DNA of 25,858 bases, taken from the NCBI GenBank assembly GCA_010014835.2, contig JAAAKB020302400.1, positions 1-25,858 on the forward strand, given 5' to 3'. This document shows positions 1-10,800 of this stretch, one piece after another. This DNA comes from Apostichopus leukothele. Lineage: Eukaryota > Echinodermata > Holothuroidea > Aspidochirotida > Stichopodidae. Both the position numbers and the translations under genes were made by a program. Each line of letters starts with the position of its first letter. Position 1 is the first letter of the stretch. The notes beneath the pieces were generated by a model, which had not been told where the DNA came from, did no database searches, and worked only from the letters and a program-made list of their open reading frames with translations.

Positions 1-63
1 ATATATATATATATATATATATGCGTATTAACTCTCTCATCATCATCATCATTATTATTACTA
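1..63. repeat. AT dinucleotide run and ATC/ATT microsatellite
   Basis: The first 22 bases are alternating AT. After a short unique stretch, CAT/ATT triplets run to about 61 and merge into a T/C-rich tract reaching 82. The pyrimidine tract is the natural 3' splice signal of the HYR exon that follows. Confidence 0.9.
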
Positions 64-86
64 TTTTTTTCTTTCTTTTTTCACAG

Positions 87-329
87 TGTCTCCAACTTTC
101 AATAATTGTCCAGCTGACATAGTCATCGTCACCAAGGATGTTCAATTTGTCAGTTGGAGTACACCGACAGTCGATAATCCATCCGGTACCCGAGTTACTA
201 TTTCAGCATCACACCCACAAAGTAGTCTATCCATTTCACCAAGTGATGGCACAATTCAAGTTACGTATACAGCTATCGAAGAGTTTGGACATTCTGCAAG
301 AAGTTGTGTCTTCAATATCACTGCCCTGT
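87..329 (+). CDS. Hyalin-repeat (HYR) domain exon, phase 1-1
   Basis: The exon encodes one complete HYR module of about 81 residues. A long pyrimidine tract ending TCACAG precedes it and a perfect GTAAGT donor at 330-335 follows it. Its 243 bases begin and end in phase 1, the usual arrangement of exchangeable extracellular domains. Visible family marks are PTFNNCP at the start, VSWSTPTVDN, a VTYTA strand, and a second cysteine in SCVFNIT that would pair with the first. HYR domains have an immunoglobulin-like fold and occur in secreted or cell-surface proteins such as echinoderm hyalins. The usual 'D.aGN' turn is replaced by EEFGHSA, so this copy is somewhat diverged, but its frame is open. 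No signal peptide, second HYR or membrane segment is visible. It lies on the same strand as TOGARAM1 and upstream of the first exon I recognise there. It may be an orphan exon in a TOGARAM1 intron, or the last visible exon of a neighbouring gene. Confidence 0.85.
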
Positions 330-799
330 GTAAGTTATACCATGAAGCAACCGTTTCTGCTGTTTAATTGACCATGCTACAGTAGTTCTTATAGGCTTTA
401 AAGTTTTCTTTGCGATATTATCTATTAATGTAAATAAGAAACAATATACTGAAGTTCAAGGTAAGAAAAATGGTCAAGAATATATGTTATAAATTAATCT
501 TTATATGATTTGGCCAAGATAAGTGACCCGCGTTTACTTTTTGGACACGATAAAACAAGCTCAAAATCACAGGTCAAGATTTATAAATGGCTGAAAGGAG
601 GTCACTATATCAATTTAGCTTTACCATCGTTCTATTCTGTACCATTTCTGAATTCAGATTCAAGCAAGGAAGTTCCCCCATTTTAATGTATGATACATGA
701 TCAATAAATTGTGTCTTCGTTAGTGTTCATTGTGTTCAAGTCACTACATGTAATGAAGCACGGACAAACAAACAAAAAAGGAGTTTAACCCCTGCTCGA

Positions 800-1293
800 C
801 CTCGCAAGAGGGTCTACATGATCTGGCTCCAGAATATATAGATGCTCTTCTCACCCCATATAAACCTCCTCGTGCACTACGTTCCAGCAATAGGTCTCTT
901 CTCTGTGAACCGAGATCCAAACGTACATGGGTGGGGGAGGGGGGCATAAGGCTGTTTCTGTCGCAGCCCCACATCTCTGGAACTCATTTCCATCACAGGT
1001 TAAATCTTGTTCTTCAGTAAATCAGTTCAAAAAAGCTCTGAAGACTTATTTAATGTCACAAGCATTTCCATAATCTGCCAGTTCATTTATTGCATTGCCT
1101 GTGTTGTTGATTACCTGTAGTTATTTGCTGTAGTTTTGAAGTGTGTAGGATTAAGTCGTAAAGTTTTGATTTTGTATTTAAATTGAGTTGTAGTTTAAGA
1201 TATTGTATTGCGCCTCGAGCACCTGCTGGTGGAGTTTGTGCGCGTTATAAATCCACATTATTATGATTATTATTATTATCATTATTATTACTC
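800..1293 (+). mobile_element. 3' end of a non-LTR retrotransposon (LINE, Jockey/CR1-like clade)
   Basis: Bases 817-935 translate to a stretch containing LAPEYIDALLTPYKP and RALRSSNRSLL. Bases 948-1073 in another frame give AVSVAAPHLWNS and FKKALKTYLMSQAFP, then a stop. Together these are the characteristic C-terminal tail of LINE reverse-transcriptase polyproteins (L-P-Y..dLL.py.p.R.LRS, then AP.LWNSLP, then FK..LKt.l). The frame change falls in a G-rich stretch near 930-945. A 3' UTR of about 180 bases follows and ends with a conserved TGTGCGCGTTATAAAT block and an ATT-rich tail (1257-1293). The element has no upstream RT core, so it is a dead 5'-truncated insertion. The clade is my inference from the tail motif only. 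Confidence 0.8.
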
Positions 1294-1370
1294 TTAGTGG
1301 TGAACATGTGAACAGAGATGAATAGCTCTTCATTTAAGTTTTATCATTTTAAACATGGTAATTCTTAATA

Positions 1371-1500
1371 TCACACTTTAAGTAACTTCATATTTGGTAT
1401 GTACATCCACCTTTGTGATTGCAAGAGACCTATTGCTTTTTTCAGGTCAAAGGCCATTTGAGAGAAAGGTCTGATATCCTTCTAAAAACCTGAAAAGACA
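1371..1500 (+). repeat. Diverged single unit of a dispersed ~145-bp repeat
   Basis: The segment reads like one unit of the array at 8576-9225. It has AACTTCATA, then TATGTACATC, then TTTGTGATTGCAAGA, followed by AGGTCAAAGGCCATTTGAG and a CTGATA...AAAACCTG block in the same order. It has diverged too far for the boundaries to be exact. Confidence 0.55.
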
Positions 1501-1656
1501 AAAACATTATCTGTAAGTCAACAGCACTTCGTTCAAGCTTGAAGATATTGTGTGCAGTGTTATTTAAACAATTGCCTTTTATCCCATAAAATAGGGCACG
1601 GAGTCACTAGAGTTCTTTCTGGTTATGTTTCAATTTCCACATCTTATATCTTTCAG

Positions 1657-1875
1657 ATGGATCTGATCCTTTTCCACTGACTGCATCAATTCTCTCCAAG
1701 AAGAGAGACGAGAGCAAAATTATGGAGATCTGGAATGAAAAGAGAATTGTTTATGATAAGCAAAGAGTTGCAAGAAGACCTAATGATCTGTCATCCTTAA
1801 ACAATAGCCCAAGACGAAGTTTCTCAAATTCTTGGCCAGAGGGAAGGTTTGCTGAAGATATACAGCCTCGAAGGA
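1657..1875 (+). CDS. TOGARAM1: TOGARAM1 linker exon (first in window), phase 1-1
   Basis: The acceptor is ATATCTTTCAG and the donor GTAAGT. It encodes 73 polar, basic residues (SKKRDESK, MEIWNEKRIVYDKQR, NNSPRRSFSNSW). No domain is recognisable. Assignment to TOGARAM1 rests on phase continuity with the next exon and on the total linker length. Because it starts in phase 1, it could accept the HYR exon upstream as well as a TOG2-end exon beyond the window. Confidence 0.75.
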
Positions 1876-4800
1876 GTAAGTATTCATCTTGTTTCTTCAG
1901 CAAACATTCCTTCTAATCCAGGTTAGGCTGTCATGAACTACCAATTATACTCATTTAGCTTGTTAAGTTCATTTGTGAATTAGACCATAAGTCTCCTATT
2001 AAAATGATATTAATATTTGTATGACTCACCATTACGTGCTACCAATGAATTCTATGAAGCTATTATTTGAAATTGTGGTCATAATAACTCATGGCAGATA
2101 TTATCTACTTGCGGTAAGTGCACTAGATTACAAATTTAAGAAAGGGGCATTTAAAAAAAAAAAAATATGTTAATACCCTATTACAGTGAGGTTTATGATG
2201 TCAACTTCAGTTTGGAAAAGAACAGTTGTCAGGTTATTGAGCAATATCATTTATATGCAGATGCTGTATCAAACACTCCTAAACGATCAGCAGGACATTA
2301 TTCTGGCCCAACCGCACATATACCACTCAAAGCAACCTTGGCCAGATCTGCCAGTCGTTCACGTAATAAAGATTTGAGTCCAAGGGAAGAAGTAATCGAC
2401 ATCGACTTTGAAGATAATAGTCAGCGATCGCCAGACTCGGATGATGATCTTGGTCCTACAGTAAGTGTTCTGTCATTTACCACTGGTGTCCTGTCATCTT
2501 GAATGTTTTTCATAAGTAGTTCAGTTTTCGTCAAACAAAACGAGAACTACTTCAAGGGAATGCTGTCAGAATTACACTAGTTAGGTGTTCTCAATCTCCC
2601 TAAGACCTTCAAAGCTGAGCCTCCATTAGTAAAATGTTCTTGTAGAGGAAAGACTCATGAACCCTCCTAATTGGATGAAGATTGAATATACATACAGCTG
2701 TATGCACTTGTTTGCTTATCAGCTTAACTTACCAATTATACATCTTCATCAGCTTTAGGCTCACTATTTTCCATTTCACAGAATGGTAGTAATTTTTATC
2801 CTGTTGATAATTCAATGCAAGGCTAATATTTGTATACCAAAGACATTCAGGTTATGTGACATTTGGACGCAAAGGAAAGTGGTGGACATTGTAACATGGG
2901 AAAATATTCCATAGTGTTAGCTGAAAACCCAATCGTTATATGGTTGATTGAATGTAACCTATTTTAACATGGAAAATCTTGGAAACTTCAAGTGAAATGA
3001 GTGAGTGAGTCAGTGAGTGAGTCAGTCAGTCAGTCAGTCAGGCAGTGAGGCAGGCAGTCAGACAGTCAGTCAGACAGACAGACAGTCAGTCAGTCAGACA
3101 GTCACTAAGAGAACATGTCTGTTAATAATTCTCTGTAGGTACAATTTCATTTAATTGCAACTTTTCAGTTCAGATTAACTGCCATGATGTGATGACATCA
3201 TTTACTCTGCTGTTGCCGCAGGTATTAAAACGCAATTTTGGAAAGTTTGTATATATCCGCCATACAAAGTGATATGAAGATATGGTTTTGACCTTTGATC
3301 GATTCAGAAAATTTCCAGCAGTTTTGTTAAAAGCAATCAACATCAGTCACCAGAAGATATCTTAAAAATGGTGTGATTTATCCTTAGGTCAAAAGAAAGT
3401 TGTTACAGGTTTACAAAGATACTGTTTGTAAAACACTTTTAATTATGATTATATCTTGATTAAAAATAACTGGCCTTTCAAGCTCTGTATTAGAAGTCTG
3501 ACAAAGTAGGCCAGAAAATCAACATCAAGTCTAAAAGGTGTGAAACATTGACGTCATTGTTCTTTGTGATAGGTACAGTATGGTGATAAGCAAATGATCA
3601 TTCCTTCTTTTTAGGACTTCTTGCAGAGTGTTCGCAGCAGCGCTCAGAAGAAACGTGCCCAGAAGCAAGCCAAGTCAAGCAAGAGCGTGTCCTCTTATCA
3701 GCAGCATTCTGTGTCAGATTTACAAGACTCCGCATTTTTTGACAATTTTACTCCCATGAACAGCGCTGTGCAAGAGAGTAATGTCTCTAAACCTGAACAC
3801 AGCTCCAAGAATGGAAGGTAATTTCATTTTGCTAGTGTCTTTGAGCAGTGATATTTATCTTAATGATTGTATCAATGCTTTGGTATAATTACTGTGTTGC
3901 CAATAGCTTAAGAATATTTTATGAGTTTAATGTCATTTTCCTCCTGAAATTTATTCCGATTCCATTTTAGTACTACTCTTAGCTTATTTCACTATTCAAT
4001 TGATAGGGTTTATATACCCAGGATTGGTGACATTTATATTCTATTCTTACCGAATATCCATTGACAAGTTTGTTATTTGCATTGTGAAACTTGTGTAGTT
4101 TAAACTTTTAAAACCATGTACAGGAGTGATCTGGTTGGTTATCTTGTGGGACAAGCAAACTTTTCCTTGTAGGTTGCCCACAAAGGATTACCAATTTATT
4201 GCAGTGAAAGCATTCAGTCAACCAATCCAGTTAAGAGTTAAGCACAGAAACTTTTTCTGTTTAAAAGGAAACCTCAATAATAGCCATAAGATTTTTTTCT
4301 TTGCCATTCAGAAGCTCAGTTGCGGTGTACCTTACATTGTTCCTATCCCATGATGGAAAAGTATATTTTATTCTAATTAAGTCAACCAATTTCATAAAAA
4401 TAGTTTAATAGATGTTGTGCTTTGTTATTTCTGTCCTTATTCTTATTTTATAATTCTTTCATGGCTAATGAATTTCTGTATCTCAAATCTCCTTCCTACT
4501 ATATTTGAAGTCAAATTCTTTTGGCCATAATTTACCTCTACCCTTTCTTTCAAAATGCCAACAACTATAGCGTAATAGATTTTTCCAAATGTGTGCATTT
4601 ATTAAGATTTGAGGTAAACCAACGCTGGTAAATTGATTGCTCCGAGCCAAAGGGAAATGCCAAACTGCTACTCACAGTTGTTAAGGTAAAAGGAGTCTAT
4701 ACAGTCCAAAACAGAAACGCTTGTACTTTGGCGCACTTACCCAGCCGCTAAGTTTTGTCCTTGTGTAATCATTCCATATTAATGATTTTGCTCAGAATCT

Positions 4801-7800
4801 CCAGTCTCAAGTATCTGTGATTGTGAAAGGAATAAGATGTGCTTCTCTTCCATGCTCACATGTTTTTTTGAAATAGAGTGTGTTTTATTCCTTTTCTCAT
4901 TGAAATACAGTTGTATACTATATTTTATCATCTTATGAACAAAAAATGATTTTCTGGGTAACTACTGTATCATTGAATGTTATTCTTAACATCTCTCAGC
5001 CCAAAGAGGGTTCCACCAGACTCACCATTTAGTAGCAAGCCTAGAATTGTCCGTTCGTCGTCTGGGAGGAATCCGAGGAAAGGTTCAGGGGAACTTGTCA
5101 ACCGAAAACTGGATCTGGCTGGACCAGATTTTAATCCTGCCAGCGGAGTGACTTTCAGAGATAATGCCACAGCTGACGTAACCGTGATCGGGAAGGGTTA
5201 CAACAGTCACCCAGGTCAGGAAGGAGCTAGGGAACCAGTGGTTGATGACACACTGGCTGCTGTTATCGGTGGAAGACAACAAAATGCCAGAGAAAGAAGA
5301 CGACAACAGAAAGGTAAAGAAATTAGTCTTCAACTGCATTCATTCATTTTTTTAAAAATATTTTATGCAGAAAAATTGTTTGTTCTTCCTCCTATGTATT
5401 TATTTGGCTTTCTCTTTCCTGTCTCCAATCTTTATGAAAATTTCCATCTACATAAACTGAAAAACTGGAAACGATTTAGCACTGCACCCAACTATATCCC
5501 ACTTCCAGGATACGGTCCACTTTCTACTCTTTCAAAATCTACCATTCAGAAGTCAACTTACTGTGGACTTTTCATCTAAGAAATTATACTAGATGTTTTT
5601 TTTATTAAGATAGCAAAGCAGAAATAATGAGAAATCAAAATGATAAATTTCAATTTATCACAACACTCTGTCTCAGTGAAGTTTCATTATGAGTTGATAT
5701 GTTTATATTTGATATTGTGGTTGAAAAAAATATCTGTGTAGTATAGCAGCAACATTACCCTCTAAATTAGCTACACTACAATAAAGCAATGATGCACATA
5801 ATTTGATTGAAAGGTTCACTAGCACCTAATTGCTAAGTGCATTGGAATCTATTTCAGACTTTTCAAACATCTCATGGGAAAAGTATCCAAGGGAAATAAG
5901 ATGTTTGAGAGTACTTTTTTTAATTTTTCACAGTTCTAGTGGCTTGTACACTCTTTGATGGTTTAAATGATTCATACTTTCATTATGTTGTGGTTATTTA
6001 CGTCTGAAAGAATGTGATTCTGTCTTTGTCTTTAAATTGCATATTCCTGTGTGTGATCAGTGGATACAGATATGTTGCAGCTATGTTAACAGGCTTCAGA
6101 TATTCCTCTGAAGTTTTATCTGTTACATATATTCGTGTAGAGGTTTCTTATTTTAAGCTTCATCTCATGCATCCTCTGATCAATACGCCTATCAATACCA
6201 ACAAATACTTTGTCATAGCTGGTATTTGTAGAACAAAGCAGCCTATCTTTGTTCATTCTAGATATATCCATCTTGAAACTATGAATTCTTTGAACTCAAC
6301 ATTGGTCAAAGCTTGAAAAAAAATTGTATGCAATATTACATTAAACCTTCCACATGAAATCAGGCAAGATATCACTCACTAAGCCTCTTGGCTGTTTTTT
6401 CTTTCTCCTATAATAGCATGATCATTGTCACTCTGCTTTAGTTTGACATACAGAATAACTCTGAAGAAAGCCTACCTTGTTTGTTGTTATTAAAATCCAG
6501 TGTTTTATATTCCATTGACCAGTATTAAAATACTGCATCTGTGCTTCAAGTGTAAAATAGTTGGCAACTGAAGTAGATACGATTAATTTACAGTATCATT
6601 TTGACCTCAGGTTGTGTATTGTTTGTCTGTGTATGCAACGCTAATTCCTGCAGAGAGGTGTCAAGGTGCAATAGAAGCTGAATGATATTAAATTTTTTCA
6701 TGCTGTACAGTATTAAGGAGGGAGGCCACACTGCTATTATCAAGGAGGAATCCTTAAAGCATTGTATACTATTTCTATTTGGTTTGTAAAATTTCATACA
6801 AAACATCAGATTGTGATCAATGAATTTCTCAAGATCAAATGATTAGGTTAGCAAGAAACTAATTTATGATTAGCTTTGTGGGTAGGAAAATGGATGTTTC
6901 ATAGGTATTATTATATGTATGTGTGTGTGTGTATGAATTTTATTTGTTTTGTTTTTGGCCATCGTATGTGAGTTGCAAGGATATAATAATGGCCACTAGT
7001 TTTAGTATTCATTAATTGCTAGCTGTTTTTGAAGTTTTTCTGGTAGTTCTGTTTTTCTGTTTCTGGTAGTTCTGTTTTTCTGGTAGTTCTGTTTTTCTGG
7101 TAGTTCTGACCCTTCACATTAATGCCAGTTATTGAGGAATGTCAATTTAGACGATGAAATGTCTCAGGGAATGCTATTGATGGTTTGAGCATCATGTTCA
7201 ATGAAGTTTGTCCAGTACTTGACTTTCTAGCATATTCAAGCATATTGGGTGCAAATGGACGCCATTTTAACTCACCTAGATCGACATGAATGACAAGATC
7301 AAAGACATATAAGTCACAAACCATTTGGCTTTTCAAAGAAACTGATGTCAGTTTTCATGTTTATAGTTTGTTGTATTATTCTTGTCACATCTAAGCTGTA
7401 TTCCTGCAAGAGATATGAAATATGAATACATAAAGTATATTATTGCAAATCCCTTAATACTGCATCAGATGTAAGATATTTTTACAGCTGATCAGCACTA
7501 CTGCTTCCATGTCATCACTTACTGTGCTATGGATTAATCTGTTCATATGCTGCTCAGTGCTCCCATTTTCAGATGCAATCTTATCATTGTAATATCTGAG
7601 ACTTAATCAAGCTGAATGCTTCCATACCCTGGAGGGATTTATGTATGGATATTTGTATTTTAGCATCAGAGGCTGTCTTATTTTTTTCATTTGCTTAACA
7701 AATATCCTGAGTCTTCCTAATAACTGCTTTGTGGGTTCATTCATTTTCGTCTGCTGGTGAGGCATGTCTTCAGAACTAGCCCAGAGGTTTATTAATGGAT

Positions 7801-10800
7801 AGGTAGTGATAGTAACCACATCTACAGTATGGACTGTTGGTGTCCATGTAGAAATGACCAAATGCCAAAATTGTCCTTGTGTTATGACGCCAAGTATTTT
7901 GCCATTGTTCCTCCTTTGGCTGAAATAATCTAAAGTTTCAATTTTTTTAATTTGCTTTTTTCACTTTTATTTGCAAGCAATGGAACATGAAATATCCCAC
8001 AACAATTGCTACTGTACTTAGTTTGTTACTGTTTACGGAGTCTTATTAGTAAGCTATGTTTCTTAATAGCCCGGAAAGTCTCATAGTGTATATTGGTTAC
8101 TACACTACTACTGTAGGTGAGGTTTTTGCCTGCATTGAGATGTGGAGCTGACTATTAGTTTCAATAATTTTTGAGGAACATTGTTTACTACTTGTTTACA
8201 ATCACTGGTGCTCAAATGGTATGGACACTGCAGTGCAGTACAGTACTATGTTGCCTCAGTTCACAAATGTCTAAGTATATTGATAACTAAAATGTATGGA
8301 AATACATCTTTTCTTGTACAGTTATCCAGCACCAATAAGCAAGTGTTGTTATTTCAGCATAGGAAGGATTCCTTTTATTGATGAACTTTTCCTCTGTAAG
8401 AAGTTTCAGCATGTCAGCTACAACACTTTTGATTTCTTGCGAAAATCAAAAGGTGTACTGTATATGATCATGGGGGGGGGGGGGGTGCATGATGTCCCTT
8501 GTAAATCTCCAAAATTGCAGCTTGGCTGAACTTCATGTTTGCTATGTGGCTCTCACTTGGTGACTTTTGAATTTGCGGAGGTCATTTGAGTTCAACAGAG
8601 GTCGAAGTCTGAAAGTCTTGTGAAATGCAATAACTCCAAAAGTTTAACCTGCATGAACCCCATACCTTGTACATAGTTCCTTGGGAAGTACAAGAACTTA
8701 CTTTATTTTTTTGAGGTCAATGGTCATTTGATGTCAACATCGGTCAAAATCTGAAAACCTTGTAAACTCAATTCCTCCAATAGTAAAGCTTTGATGAACT
8801 TCATACCTTGTATGTACATCTACGTTTGTAAGTACAATAAATATATTACATGTTGTTGAAATGTCATTTGAGGTCAATAGAGGTTAAAAGTCTTCAAACC
8901 CCTATAAACACAATAACTCCCAAATTAAAGTTTGGATCACCCTCATATATTGAATACATGTAGATCCATGTTAGTGAGTTCAAGAACCCTTGTGTTTGGT
9001 ATGTAGGTCATCGTACATTTCAGGTCAAAATGTATCAAAGTATGGAAGGTGGTAAACACACTCCGAAAGTAACTGTTGTATGAACTTCATTCATACCTTT
9101 TATGTAAGCTGACCTCAGTAAATACAAGACCCCCAAGTACATTTTGTGGAGTTCAATGGAGGTCAAAGTCAGAAAACCTTGTATGTAACTTTCAGTGTAA
9201 AGTTTTCAAAAAGTGTAGGAAGGAATCACTAAGCCGTTTGGTTTCTTTCTGATTTGACACAGTTTTACTGACACTTTACTAGCAGTTCTCCTTTATGTTT
9301 CTATGTGTCTCTCAATGATAATTGGTCAATCAATATGTGTTTGTTCCCATTACCATTATGTCAAACTCACAAAGTGAAAAAATAAGAAAAATGGTAATAA
9401 CGTGTTTAAAATTATTTTTTCCTCCTTTGTTTTGCATGTTTAGTATAATTCCTATAAACTTGTCAACAGTGTTTACCAATTGCAAACAATCTGTAATATC
9501 AAGAGAATACCTCATCGATTATCAAAAGTGGATTTTGTTTCCTCTCATCCTGTAGTTTTCCATGAAGAACACATTCCTTCCATCTCATATAATTCTAAAT
9601 GTCAAAGGACCTTGTATAGTCTTTTAGTAATGCTGCAAGTTGAGGTTTGTGATGAAATTGATTATTCTTGAGTGATCTTCTCGGTTAAAGAGAAGCTGCA
9701 TATTAACAGATGAATGGTTTTACACTTGGGAATGAAGACCACTCATATTTAAAGTGATACACATCATTAGCAGACAGCCTCTAACTTTATTGTGCTCATT
9801 AAAAGCTGTAAATGGGTTCTCATCAACAGTTCACAGTGTGGCATAATAATATATATAAACAGTGACAAACATTTAATCTTTGTGAGACGAGCTTAAGTCA
9901 TAAGAGCTGAATTTTATTACTTGGTCACTTGATGAATGAATAGCAAATATGAACTTTATCTTGTCTTACATGTCCCCCTTGTAAGAAACAAACAGGTGTG
10001 TGTACGGATACGTAGTACCAAATATTTCAAGATGAACCTTTAATAACAAAAGATCAATCTCATGTCTTTTATATGTGAGAGGCATTTGAGCTCTATGGTT
10101 TGTGGGGCAATCTGTGGTCACTTGAGAGATAAACTACTGTTGGTCAGAATGTGAAGACAACTCAAACTGTGATACAGGCCAACCTGGAGGAATTATGTCA
10201 AGCAATGCATGTGCATGCCCCATAGTTTCTATATGATTTGAGGTCAACAAAGTTCAACATATGTAATATAAATCAATACTGCTTCATGATCACACAGTAC
10301 AATTTATAATAGGAACCAAACTTGGACACAAAAGATGTTGTTTATGAATGGGTTCAATATATTAAGTAGCACATTCTTACCTCTATAGTATATAGTATAA
10401 GTTTGAGATGTACCATGCAAAACATGGTGGCCTATTGGCCTCCATGTGTCTCACATTTCATGGTATGATTCTAAGAGCACACAGTAATTATTCAGTGAAT
10501 ATAGAACTTGCTGCTCATTTAATGAAAAGCAACAACATGAATAAAGCACCATTGCAGTTGGACTACCTACTGATAGAGTACTCTATCAAAGAATTTTGCT
10601 CATGAATGTCAGCAGCTAGTGTTATGAAATAAAATAGAAATCATAAAGGGAGATGTGAGAGTATAATGCCTTTGCATTAGCCTTGGCTGGATGTGGGAAT
10701 GTCTATTTAATAGTTTCAAATGGTCTTTGTGGACTGTGCTTTTCTTCCTGTTCATTATCTTGTCATAGTCAAAGTATTTGCTCACTGTGTACTCTTCACC

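Larger units (their letters stand above)
330..1656 (+). other. Non-coding stretch between HYR exon and first TOGARAM1 exon
   Basis: This holds the 3' end of a LINE (about 800-1293) and one diverged unit of a dispersed repeat (about 1371-1500), listed separately. No other exon with matching phase and splice signals was found. The remainder (330-795 and 1500-1650) is AT-rich with nothing recognisable. Confidence 0.6.

Noticed and set aside
744-974. 76-codon open frame on the - strand
   Set aside because: Antisense to the LINE C-terminal coding remnant, which is recognisable on the + strand.
2187-2260. Alternative upstream acceptor for the second linker exon (after TTACAG at 2186)
   Set aside because: From 2187 with phase 1 the frame hits a stop before the donor at 2461; only 2261 fits the phase of the preceding exon.
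4126-4353. 75-codon open frame on the + strand
   Set aside because: It sits inside an intron, has no splice signals in matching phase, no family resemblance and AT-driven composition.
6014-6316. 100-codon open frame on the + strand
   Set aside because: A hydrophobic start suggested a small membrane protein, but composition follows the local AT bias and no domain or translation-start context supports it.
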